Shown here: piece after piece, positions 1-6,203 of the stretch
Layout: every line of letters begins with the position of its first letter
Numbering within the stretch: position 1 is the first letter of the stretch
NCBI GenBank assembly: GCA_030628905.1
Contig: DAOVQB010000199.1
Location: forward strand, 1 to 8,532
DNA length: 8,532 bases
Direction of reading: 5' to 3'
Source: DAOVQB01 sp023128935
GTDB taxonomy: Bacteria; Eisenbacteria; RBG-16-71-46; CAIMUX01; WJJG01
Notes under the pieces: generated by a model
Told to the model about the DNA's origin: nothing
The model's database searches: none
The model's input: only the letters and a program-made list of their open reading frames with translations
Translations under genes and position numbers: made by a program

Positions 1-132
1 TACTGGGCGTGCAACGCAACAGCAGTAGTCGATCACAGTCTCGTTGGTGAGGGCACCATCGTTCTCAGTGCCCAGGTTACGCATGGCACCGGCACCCGTG
101 TGTACAACACCTCAAGAGATCCACCTCAATAG
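1..132 (+). pseudogene. Truncated left-handed beta-helix (NeuD/PglD-like) sugar acyltransferase fragment
   Basis: The frame is open from the left edge and stops at TAG 130-132, giving 43 residues. They contain spaced hexapeptide-type turns (ATAVVDHS, LVGEGT, IVLSAQ, VTHGTG, TRVYNT) like those of NeuD/PglD-type N- or O-acyltransferases, which build parallel beta-helices and acetylate amino sugars for surface polysaccharides. In that family the stretch 'gegtvvlagavv..gariG...iiNTGa' is followed by dozens more residues. Here the frame stops soon after the YNT, so the gene seems truncated or frameshifted. No convincing continuation was found downstream, although the gene may be long to the left. 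The assignment rests on a short repeat-like stretch, so it is tentative. Confidence 0.4.
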
Positions 133-767
133 GCTTCAACGACACCCCGAGCCGCCACGAGAATCCAGTGCCACACAATGCGGCGCCAGTCTTGATCTCC
201 CCCGGCCGTAAGTGATAGGATTCCATTAGTGCGATCAGAGTACGTCCGTTCCGCCGACCTCTCCCGGGCCCACACGGGGTTGAGCATCGTTGCTGAGGGG
301 CTTCTGGATATGCTCGCACGCTACATTACATCGTTGACCCGCTGCTGGGACCACGACCCGCCTTCGTGGGAGAGGCTCCCCACTCAGTCTCCACGGCGTT
401 GACCTCTGTGAAGAGGGTCATTCTTCTGTGGCTCCCTGAGGTCTACGTGAACTACGCGGCTTTCAAGCACCATCGACAGGGATCCTGGATACCGCTGGTG
501 ACATCGACGGGCTCGTGGCCCCTGGTGCACCTCCGGGATGCTCCATTGGGCCCTTTGCATTTCCAGGCAGCGGTTCACCCACTGGCGCGTCGTCGCGGCG
601 GAGGACGAACGGTCCGGCCGGACCCCGGGGACAGCTGACGCAGCGGGTAGGCCCAGTCAGGCGCCCTAGCGAATCCTAAGAGCCCAGCACATTTTGCCGC
701 TCAATCGGCAGACCATCCGAATCGCATTTGCCTGAGGTGTCGGATAATCTTACATGGAGCAAAACCT
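133..767. other. Stretch with no recognisable intact gene
   Basis: Open frames here (for example 366-638 on plus and 77-319 on minus) are short, rich in Arg/Pro/Gly and show no family motif. No good ribosome-binding site was seen. One plus-strand frame, at 503-589, reads like beta-helix turns (LVAPGA, GCSIGPFA) and could be another acyltransferase relic. In GC-rich sequence such Gly/Pro-rich words can arise by chance. The stretch is best read as degraded or noncoding DNA. Confidence 0.45.
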
Positions 768-804
768 GCAACTCACTGTAATGCAAACGATTAGCTCTCG
801 GATT
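768..804 (+). repeat. 37-bp direct repeat, copy 1
   Basis: This copy begins GCAACTCACTGTA and ends with GATTAGCTCTCGGATT. It matches the copy at 894-930 at 33 of 37 positions without gaps. Start-to-start distance is 126 bp. It lies in the noncoding stretch about 385-420 bp upstream of the sigma-54-type promoter. Function is unknown; an activator binding site is one possibility. Confidence 0.6.
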
Positions 805-893
805 CCAGAATAGCGTCAGGATACCTAGCGCTCCAGATGGACACAAGAACTCGCCAAACCCGGAACCGACATCCTATTCATCCTACGTATCTC

Positions 894-930
894 GCAACTC
901 ACTGTATTGCACATGATTAGCTCACGGATT
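894..930 (+). repeat. 37-bp direct repeat, copy 2
   Basis: This is the second copy, differing from copy 1 at four scattered positions (A/T, A/C, C/T and T/A changes). The flanks do not align well, so the repeat unit is compact and not part of a long duplication. It is about 260-295 bp upstream of the -24 element of the PEP-CTERM gene promoter. Confidence 0.6.
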
Positions 931-1187
931 TACAAAGCGGCGCTAGGGTATCCAGCACGTCAAGATGTGCACTCGCATCCGCCAGACACCCGACCGGCAG
1001 TCCATTTTCCCAACGCATGCAATCCCGCTCTGACCTCAGTCAACAACCAAGCCCCTGCAGCTGTAAGGCTCAGGCGACAGTCTCGGCATGCATGGCGGCG
1101 TCAAACTCGTAGATTGCCGCCAGCCCGCTTCTCTAACCACCTTAAATACAGCATCTTACAGCTCTGGATTCTTGTCTCCGGTCTTGC
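931..1187. other. Noncoding upstream region of the PEP-CTERM gene
   Basis: No coding sequence is supported here. The frame open from 907 to 1227 lacks a ribosome-binding site and has no family features or coding-like composition. The stretch leads into the -24/-12 promoter and may hold activator sites, but no clear palindrome was identified. Confidence 0.45.
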
Positions 1188-1202
1188 GGCACGCAATGTG
1201 CA
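1187..1202 (+). promoter_or_regulatory. Sigma-54 (RpoN) -24/-12 promoter
   Basis: The sequence CGGCACGCAATGTGCA matches the RpoN consensus TGGCACG-N4-TTGCA at all but two positions (first T to C, and T to G before TGC). The invariant GG (1188-1189) and GC (1200-1201) are separated by exactly 10 bases. The predicted start near 1213 leaves a leader of about 78 bases before the ATG at 1291. PEP-CTERM genes in several lineages are known to have RpoN-type promoters linked to the PrsK/PrsR two-component pair. The regulator is not encoded in this window. Confidence 0.65.
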
Positions 1203-1290
1203 GTTGCTTTCTGCCGGAGCGTCTTGATTGAATGACGGTCATATTTTGAATTCAGGCGCCAGGATAAATGCCAAAGTGAGGAGGAATTCA

Positions 1291-2019
1291 ATGACGCGGT
1301 TGCTAACGTGCGTAATAGGGGTGCTTGTGCTTGTAACGCTTGTCGCGCCTGCGGTTTCCGCCCAGTGGCTCATGGACCTAGAAGTACGATATTTCGGAAG
1401 CTACAATGCGGTAAGAGCTGATTTCAGTACGGCGAGTAACGTCTATACGGGTCCCTGGCGTGCCTATCACGATCATGCCGCAACGGACTACTTTAGTGAC
1501 CTGTATTGTGCTCAGCTATATTCCGCCATGCCAGAGGGTTGGAAGCATTTCACGGTCTATCCTACGGCTACGGCCCCCAACCCTAGCCCTCCTGGCCCGC
1601 CTTACAGCCACGAGGGGCTCAACTGGGCTGCTGCCATGTACAACCATGTGGCCCCCGGTCTCTACCTTAACTACTCCGTGGACGCCCAGGCACAGCGGTC
1701 TGCGCTTCAGATGGCAATCTGGGAGGCTCTGTACGACTGGAACGACAGCGAGAACTATACTAACTCAATCTCACTTGGCGACGGGTCATTCTATGTGGAG
1801 CATTTCGACAGCACGCCCGTGGGCTACACCGGTGAGCAAATCACGACCATGGCCAATGCTCTTCTCAGCAACCCGGTCTACCAGTACCAAGGCAGTGGCG
1901 CATACTTCGACGATGGGCAGAATCTCCTCGGTCCCATTCCCGAACCTTCGGCCATCATACTGCTTGGAGTTGGGCTCCTGGGCACAGGGCTGATTCTGAA
2001 CAAGCGTCGCAAGAAGTAA
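1291..2019 (+). CDS. PEP-CTERM sorting-domain protein with thioester-domain-like Cys/Gln motifs
   Basis: This is a 242-residue secreted protein. The ATG at 1291 is chosen over the in-frame TTG at 1228 because a strong GAGGAGG ribosome site precedes it and it begins a proper signal peptide (hydrophobic 8-20, cleavage likely after AVSA, residue 24). The C terminus is a textbook PEP-CTERM tail: PEP at 217-219, hydrophobic helix about 221-236, then the basic end NKRRKK. Exosortase is expected to cleave at this tail after Sec export. The mature part is rich in Tyr, Trp, Asn and Ser. It has LYCAQLY with Cys73 and ALQMAIW with Gln140, resembling the Cys and Gln motifs of thioester domains in surface adhesins. 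A sigma-54 promoter precedes it and an intrinsic terminator follows, so it is probably monocistronic. PEP-CTERM assignment is firm; the thioester idea is inference. Confidence 0.93.
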   Translation: MTRLLTCVIGVLVLVTLVAPAVSAQWLMDLEVRYFGSYNAVRADFSTASNVYTGPWRAYHDHAATDYFSDLYCAQLYSAMPEGWKHFTVYPTATAPNPSPPGPPYSHEGLNWAAAMYNHVAPGLYLNYSVDAQAQRSALQMAIWEALYDWNDSENYTNSISLGDGSFYVEHFDSTPVGYTGEQITTMANALLSNPVYQYQGSGAYFDDGQNLLGPIPEPSAIILLGVGLLGTGLILNKRRKK

Positions 2020-2040
2020 CAAGGTTCACAACGGCATAGA

Positions 2041-2070
2041 GGGGGCAACCACTGGCGTTGCCTCCTTTTT
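2041..2070 (+). terminator. Rho-independent terminator of the PEP-CTERM gene
   Basis: A 9-bp stem (2041-2049 with 2057-2065, one G-T pair) encloses a 7-base loop and is followed at once by TTTTT and then CGTTTT. It lies 21 bases after the stop codon at 2017-2019, so it ends the transcript of the PEP-CTERM gene. Confidence 0.88.
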
Positions 2071-2259
2071 CGTTTTCCATGAAGAGATCGCAAGTTCCTG
2101 CCACAGTAGCTGCGAATCCGGTTGCGGGAGGGCCGCACGTCCGGTGATTAGCAGCAGCGACTCATCCAGGGGGCAGCCTCTTTTAAGGTCGCCCCCTTCC
2201 CTTTGCCCCTGCCAGGGGCCCCCAGCGGACACCAAACACCCGCCGCCGCGGTGGACCAA

Positions 2260-2640
2260 TCAAGCCCCTTGAGAATGTCAGGGCATCAAAGCGGAGCCTC
2301 GGGTGCCAGTTGCTCGAGTTTATGTAGGGATCATTCCCAAGCTCCTTCAGCTTCATCCAAGTATCAAGCGCGTTGCCGCTCAGGTTCATCTCTGCCAGCA
2401 GGCGCACGCGGCGTCCCCGCTCGATCCAGTGGCCGTGGATGCCGACCGAGTAGTCCCCAGTCGTCGAGTTCGCATTGCCGCCCACGAAATCGGCAATCAA
2501 GATGCCGCTGCCCAAGCGGCCAGTAGGCCCTCTAGGTAACGATTGCCGTAGTTGTACACTAGGTTCGATGAACCGCCCGTCGTGGGCTGCTTTATCCAGC
2601 TTCTTGGTCAGGAAGGACTGCTGTTGTTGCACGGCCTGTC
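2260..2640 (-). pseudogene. TldD/PmbA-family metalloprotease, C-terminal remnant with frameshifts
   Basis: Read on the minus strand, three frames join into one TldD/PmbA C-terminal region. The first, to about 2591, ends SFLTKKLDK. The second, 2589-2512, reads QPTTGGSSNLVYNYG and then RYLEGLLAAW. The third, from about 2511, contains ILIADFVGGNANSTTGDYSVG, then AEMNLSGNALDTW, KELGNDPY and ALTFS. These match the family hallmarks (PTTGG.SNLV, GGN.NSTTGDYS.G, EMN.SGN, GNDP). The family consists of modulators of DNA gyrase and peptide maturation/proteolysis factors, usually about 450 residues. Only the last 130 or so remain. Single-base shifts are needed at 2591-2593 (extra base in TTT), 2511-2513 (missing base in CCC) and about 2269-2270 (extra base), after which the protein would end SGA at the TGA on 2262-2260. 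The 5' part is absent and replaced by the oppositely oriented glycosyltransferase. Family assignment is confident; the remnant is very probably nonfunctional. Confidence 0.75.
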
Positions 2641-2660
2641 CGGACATAGCGCCCACCAAC

Positions 2661-4122
2661 GTGCCGATCGGATTGCTGGCCGCCGCCGTGACGCTATTCG
2701 TGAGCATTTGGCATGTGGCGACTACTCTTCCCCACCACGGAGGCTTGGGACATGTCGCCGGGGCATGGACTGGCTTGGCGATGGATGTGGCAGATGGCAT
2801 AGTCTACCGCCCACTGTGGGGGGAAGCAGGCTATGGAGGTACGCGGTTCTTCCCGCTCCATTTTGTGTTACACGGGCTACTGATCCGAGGGGGCGTGTCC
2901 GTTTTTACGGCTGGCTATCTGATCGGGCTAGGAGCAATGACTGCCCTGATCGCGGGGGCCTATCGCCTGATGCGGACCCTCGGGGTGCCTGCAATGCTGG
3001 CGGTCCCCTTTGCCCTGCTGGTGTTGTCACCGCAGTCAAGCCAGCACGCTCTCACGGCAATCCGAGGAGATGGCCTGGCGGCAGCTATCAAACATCTGGG
3101 GCCTGGCATGCTGTGCCCCGGCGTTCGCTGACACTTCACGCAGGCCATCCCTGCTGTCTGCCTCCATTCTGTTCAGTCTGGCGTTCGCGACCAAGGTTAC
3201 AACTGTATTTGGCTTTGCGGCTGCAGTGGCAGCTTTGTACTTCGCCAAGGAGCCGAGACTAGCTCGGCGACTGGTTCTCTTCACCGTGGCCGGCATGGTC
3301 ATCGTTTTGGTGGCAACACAGCTCACTAGCGGCAACCGCGCCCTTCAGATAATGACGATTTGCGCGCACGGAGGAACAAATCGGCTCTTCCTCGTCACAG
3401 CGCCATTGCGCCTCTTCCAGACCGCCGTGCTCAGGGATTGCCAGAGCTTGGTCCTCCTGGTGCTTTCCATCAGTGGCCTGCTCGCGATACGGCCGGGCCA
3501 ATGGAGAGATCTGGGAGCGCTCTCGCTAATCGCATCACTATGCGTCCTGGGCGTGATCATGGGTTCGCCTGGTACCGACTACAACCACTTCATCGATGCG
3601 GCCGTGCTGGCACTGGTGTTCATTGCCGTCCAGGTCGCTCGGAAACAGATGCGAATGGTAACTGCAAGCGCGGTTGCTGTATCGGCCATCGGCATTATGC
3701 TGGGCTTGACGTTTCCTCATCACGCCGGCTCTCTGGAAGAGCTCTACCGTGATCGAGATGCAGCCGTGCAGGTCGTGCGGGAGGGAAGCTCTGCAGGAGG
3801 CCCGGTCTTGTGCCAGAGCCCGCTGATTCCGATTCTTGCCGGAACGCGGCCCTACATGCTAGATCCCTTCATGTTCCGTCTGATCAGCCGGAGCCTGCCG
3901 GGAGCTGCCGAGCAGATGCGGGAGCAATTGGAGGAAGGCTATTTCAGCGCGGTTGTGCTTGAGACGGACCCGATAACACGGGCGGGTCGGAGGAAGCTGG
4001 AAAACATAACCCTCGGGAAGAGGTTTGCTCGACTGCTCTTGGGAAACTATCGGGAGTCAGAGCGTTATGGACGCTACATCATCTTCCGGCCGGAGCAACA
4101 CCCGGCCCGCGAGGCCCGATGA
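2661..4122 (+). CDS. Multispanning membrane glycosyltransferase (PMT/ArnT-like GT-C fold), frameshifted
   Basis: Two overlapping frames together give one polytopic protein of about 486 residues. Frame one (to the TGA at 3129-3131) has an N-terminal membrane helix, then TGLAMDVADGIVYRPLWGE (Asp42, Asp46) and GYGGTRFFPLHF. This is the first-loop acidic motif and following helix typical of GT-C enzymes that move sugars from polyprenyl-phosphate donors at the outer face of the membrane. It ends in AIRGDGLAAAI. Frame two continues exactly with NIWGLACCAPA and many more membrane helices, and closes with a soluble C-terminal part to 4122. One extra A in AAA at 3090-3092 explains the switch. The start is uncertain: GTG 2661 begins the first helix but has no clear ribosome site, and ATG 2568 would add an implausible Cys-rich leader inside the tldD remnant. 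A GtrA gene follows one base after the stop. The specific sugar and acceptor are unknown. Either an inactivating mutation or a sequencing error is possible. Confidence 0.7.
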
Positions 4123-4123
4123 T

Positions 4124-4585
4124 ATGCCGCCTCTGGGACCCGAGGTGAAGGATCGCCCCGTGCCGGAGCAGAAGCGCCGCGGCGAGCAGTGGGGCAGAAC
4201 GGCCGGCCAGTTCGTGCGGTTCCTCATCGTTGGCGGTGTCGGCACCGTGGTGAACATGGTCGTATTCACCCTGTGCACCGACGCGATTGGCGTGCACTAC
4301 ATTGTGGCGTCGGTTGTTGCCTTTATTTGCGCCGTGAGCTCGAACTACTTCTGGAACCGGCGATGGACGTTCAATTGGAGCGGGCGGCCGGGTGTCGCAG
4401 CGCAGTACCTGCAGTTTGTCGCAGTATCTCTGCTGGCCTTGGGAGTGAATGTTCTCGTCCTCCACTTGGTTGTGGAGAGAGCTAGTTTGAGTCCTAAGGT
4501 CGGTCAGCTGACCGGGATCGCCGCCGGCACGATCTTCAACTTTGCGGGGAACAAGTTTTGGGTCTTTGCGCGGCGGGAGAGGTGA
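4124..4585 (+). CDS. GtrA-family membrane protein
   Basis: A protein of 153 residues with four predicted helices (about 31-51, 57-75, 94-117, 126-142). It carries the family signatures QFVRFLIVGGVGTVVN near 29-44, SNYFWNRRWTF at 73-83 and NFAGNKFWVF at 139-148. GtrA proteins are thought to flip or escort polyprenyl-phosphate-linked sugars across the inner membrane for a partner glycosyltransferase. The ATG at 4124 is preferred over the upstream in-frame start at 4025 because the latter would lie deep inside the glycosyltransferase gene. Only one base separates this ATG from the preceding stop (4120-4122), implying translational coupling. The pairing with an adjacent GT-C enzyme suggests this protein supplies its lipid-linked sugar (inference). 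The N-terminal 28 residues are polar and basic. Confidence 0.9.
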   Translation: MPPLGPEVKDRPVPEQKRRGEQWGRTAGQFVRFLIVGGVGTVVNMVVFTLCTDAIGVHYIVASVVAFICAVSSNYFWNRRWTFNWSGRPGVAAQYLQFVAVSLLALGVNVLVLHLVVERASLSPKVGQLTGIAAGTIFNFAGNKFWVFARRER

Positions 4586-4587
4586 CT

Positions 4588-4773
4588 ATGGGGCCGGCCC
4601 AGAGTCGGGCGCAGCTGAAGCGTTTCCGCGGTTGGGGCTTCAGCGTACCGGCTATCGTGCACATGCTGCGGGACTTACGTATTCTCCTCAGGTTGCCCCA
4701 AGAACGAGGGAGTTCATATAAGCCCACGTTTTTCCAAGACTCCCGCCTGAGTCCCAAACCGGCCAAGCGATAG
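4588..4773 (+). CDS. Hypothetical small basic protein (doubtful)
   Basis: A 61-residue frame starts at ATG 4588, two bases after the GtrA stop. GGGAGAGGTGA just upstream is a good Shine-Dalgarno. The product is strongly basic (many Arg/Lys) with one weakly amphipathic stretch around residues 16-36 (GFSVPAIVHMLRDL), and no signal peptide or family motif is recognised. The last 60 bases overlap the convergent end of the deacetylase gene, so the C-terminal third may be only a shadow of that gene. It could be a real third gene of the GtrA operon, the truncated start of a longer lost gene, or spurious. Confidence 0.3.
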   Translation: MGPAQSRAQLKRFRGWGFSVPAIVHMLRDLRILLRLPQERGSSYKPTFFQDSRLSPKPAKR

Positions 4774-5580
4774 AAGTGAACTGAGGCGCCTCTCGGCAAC
4801 GTGAATGTTGTGATAGTGCGTCCACCGCGTTCGGAGGCCCACCGGCAAGCGTGGCTGCTCAGGGTCGAACTCCCACGGGTGGACGTTCAATACGAAGGGT
4901 CGCCCAGCCCTTAGCATCCTCCCCAGCGCCCACCGCTGGAAGCTGAGCGGAAGCAGGCGCAAATAGGCCCCACCGGTGGCAGGCATGTTCAGCGGGCCGA
5001 TCCGGACAGTAGGAAGGGGGAATTCGGCAATGCTATATCGATCGTCAAGGCGAATGCGGTGCGGCCACCGATTGGCGCGGGGCATGCCGTAGCGCCTCCT
5101 GGCGATCGGGAAGATGCTCGAGTCGTAGCGGTAGCCTTCCTCTGCCAGGATGCGGAGCGCCCATAGGGTGCGCTCCATGATGGTGTAGGAGGGAGCGCGG
5201 TAGCCGATGACTTCCTGGCCGCTCAGATCCTGAAGCAGCTCCCGGGCGCGCCTGACATCCGCGCGGAAGGCCTCGGGGGTCTGGTTGTAGATGAGCTCAT
5301 GATCGTATCCGTGGGATGCAATCTCGTGCCCCGCTGCCGCAATGCGGCGCACCAGATCGGGGTGACGCTGGGCAGTCCAGCCGAGGACAAAGAATGTCCC
5401 CTTCGCCGATTGGGACTCCAAGATCTTCAATAGTCGCTCGGTATTGGGCACGGTCCGGTCTTCGAACGAGTCCCATTGGGAATGGGGGCAGTGCTGTTTC
5501 AGGGCCTCGACTTGGAAATAATCCTCGACGTCTACCGAAACGGCGGCCATGGATCCGGATGAGGGAGGGGATGCGGTCAT
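4714..5580 (-). CDS. PEP-CTERM-locus polysaccharide deacetylase with DUF3473-type C-terminus
   Basis: A 288-residue NodB-fold carbohydrate esterase. Visible motifs are SVDVEDYF (Asp17 and Asp20 region, catalytic/metal), SHGYDH (metal-binding His90 and His94), YRAPSY at 127-132, and a C-terminal HPWEFDPEQPR at 234-244 followed by the RFGT-type end. This layout matches the deacetylase subfamily found next to exosortase genes, with the DUF3473-type extension. It probably removes acetyl groups from an extracellular polysaccharide made by this or a neighbouring locus. There is no signal peptide, which is common in this subfamily. The ATG overlaps the epsI stop as ATGA (5580-5577), so translation is coupled. 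It is the last gene of the exosortase operon and its end is convergent with the GtrA operon. A start at residue 11 (ATG) is a possible alternative. Confidence 0.92.
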   Translation of the reverse strand: MTASPPSSGSMAAVSVDVEDYFQVEALKQHCPHSQWDSFEDRTVPNTERLLKILESQSAKGTFFVLGWTAQRHPDLVRRIAAAGHEIASHGYDHELIYNQTPEAFRADVRRARELLQDLSGQEVIGYRAPSYTIMERTLWALRILAEEGYRYDSSIFPIARRRYGMPRANRWPHRIRLDDRYSIAEFPLPTVRIGPLNMPATGGAYLRLLPLSFQRWALGRMLRAGRPFVLNVHPWEFDPEQPRLPVGLRTRWTHYHNIHVAERRLSSLLSLGRFGTQAGVLEKRGLI

Positions 5581-6203
5581 TTGAGTCCGGCTTTTCCAAG
5601 AACCTGGTCAAGCGAAGGCTGCATTAGCCCCATGAGTTCATGGAGCGCAGCAGAGTCGGCGCGCGCTGCAGTGTAGCGGACAAACGCGGCGTTCGTGGGC
5701 CGCCGGGCGAGGGAGTTCCTGACCAGGTCCCACTTGAGGGCGTATTCGCCCCCCATCCGGCCTCCTTGCGTGCTGAACCAGTAGAAGACGTCGTCGGAAT
5801 ACTCGTTTCTGGTGATTCTCATGTGTGTCGCGGGATGGGCAGCTTCGTTGAGTGTCAGATGAACATTCTCGAGGGATGAGACTGTCCACCCCCCTGCGGG
5901 GATGCAGTTTCTGGGAGAATGGATTTGCGAGTTGACCTGCTGCTGCGCAAAATACCCGACGAAGAGCCAAGCCTCGGTTCCATCGCCGCGGCGATATCGC
6001 CTTTGGAGCGTTGCATCGGCCGCCAGAACCCGCGCGGATCCGACATCCATGGCGAAGTCCTCGGCATGCCAACCGCCCACTTCCGCGGGGAGCTGCTCGA
6101 GCGAGGGAATCACAACCGAGAACTGCCGGTCTAGCCGGATATCTCTGGCGTAGAATCCCGAGAACCCGATGAGGATGATTGCGACAATGGTGCGGGCGAC
6201 CAT
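5577..6203 (-). CDS. epsI: EpsI-family exosortase-associated protein
   Basis: A 208-residue protein with one N-terminal membrane helix (about 4-18) and an exported domain. Signatures of EpsI (DUF3485) are present: LPAEVGGW (38-45), the core HSPRNCIPAGGW (95-106) with Cys100, YWFSTQGGR (141-149), and EYALKWD plus RRPTNAAFVRY near 153-177. EpsI proteins always accompany exosortases, as a separate gene or fused to the exosortase C terminus, and are thought to work with them in export or anchoring of PEP-CTERM proteins and exopolysaccharide. The exact activity is unproven. The ATG at 6203 has AGGAAG seven bases upstream on its own strand and lies 73 bases inside the 3' end of the exosortase gene. 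No alternative start keeps the membrane helix. The stop overlaps the deacetylase start by four bases. Confidence 0.92.
   Translation of the reverse strand: MVARTIVAIILIGFSGFYARDIRLDRQFSVVIPSLEQLPAEVGGWHAEDFAMDVGSARVLAADATLQRRYRRGDGTEAWLFVGYFAQQQVNSQIHSPRNCIPAGGWTVSSLENVHLTLNEAAHPATHMRITRNEYSDDVFYWFSTQGGRMGGEYALKWDLVRNSLARRPTNAAFVRYTAARADSAALHELMGLMQPSLDQVLGKAGLK

Noticed and set aside
366..638. 90-residue plus-strand frame in the left region
   Set aside because: No family motif, no ribosome site, and Arg/Pro-rich ends typical of chance open frames in GC-rich DNA.
755..770. TGGAGCAAAACCTGCA as a second sigma-54 promoter
   Set aside because: It has GG-N10-GC, but the rest of the -24 box is poor, no gene follows, and the second repeat copy lacks it.
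907..1290. Open plus-strand frames at 907-1227 and the TTG-initiated extension 1228-1290 of the PEP-CTERM gene
   Set aside because: The first lacks a ribosome site and any protein-like pattern and covers the sigma-54 promoter. The second would place residues in front of the signal peptide, whereas ATG 1291 has a near-perfect Shine-Dalgarno.
2168..2197. Second hairpin (AGGGGGC ... GCCCCCT) as a terminator for the TldD remnant
   Set aside because: The 16-base loop is long and no T-run follows on either strand in the right place.
2475..2660. N-terminal extension of the glycosyltransferase from TTG 2475 or ATG 2568
   Set aside because: The added residues (Cys-rich, non-hydrophobic) are antisense to the well-supported TldD remnant and unlike any GT-C N terminus.
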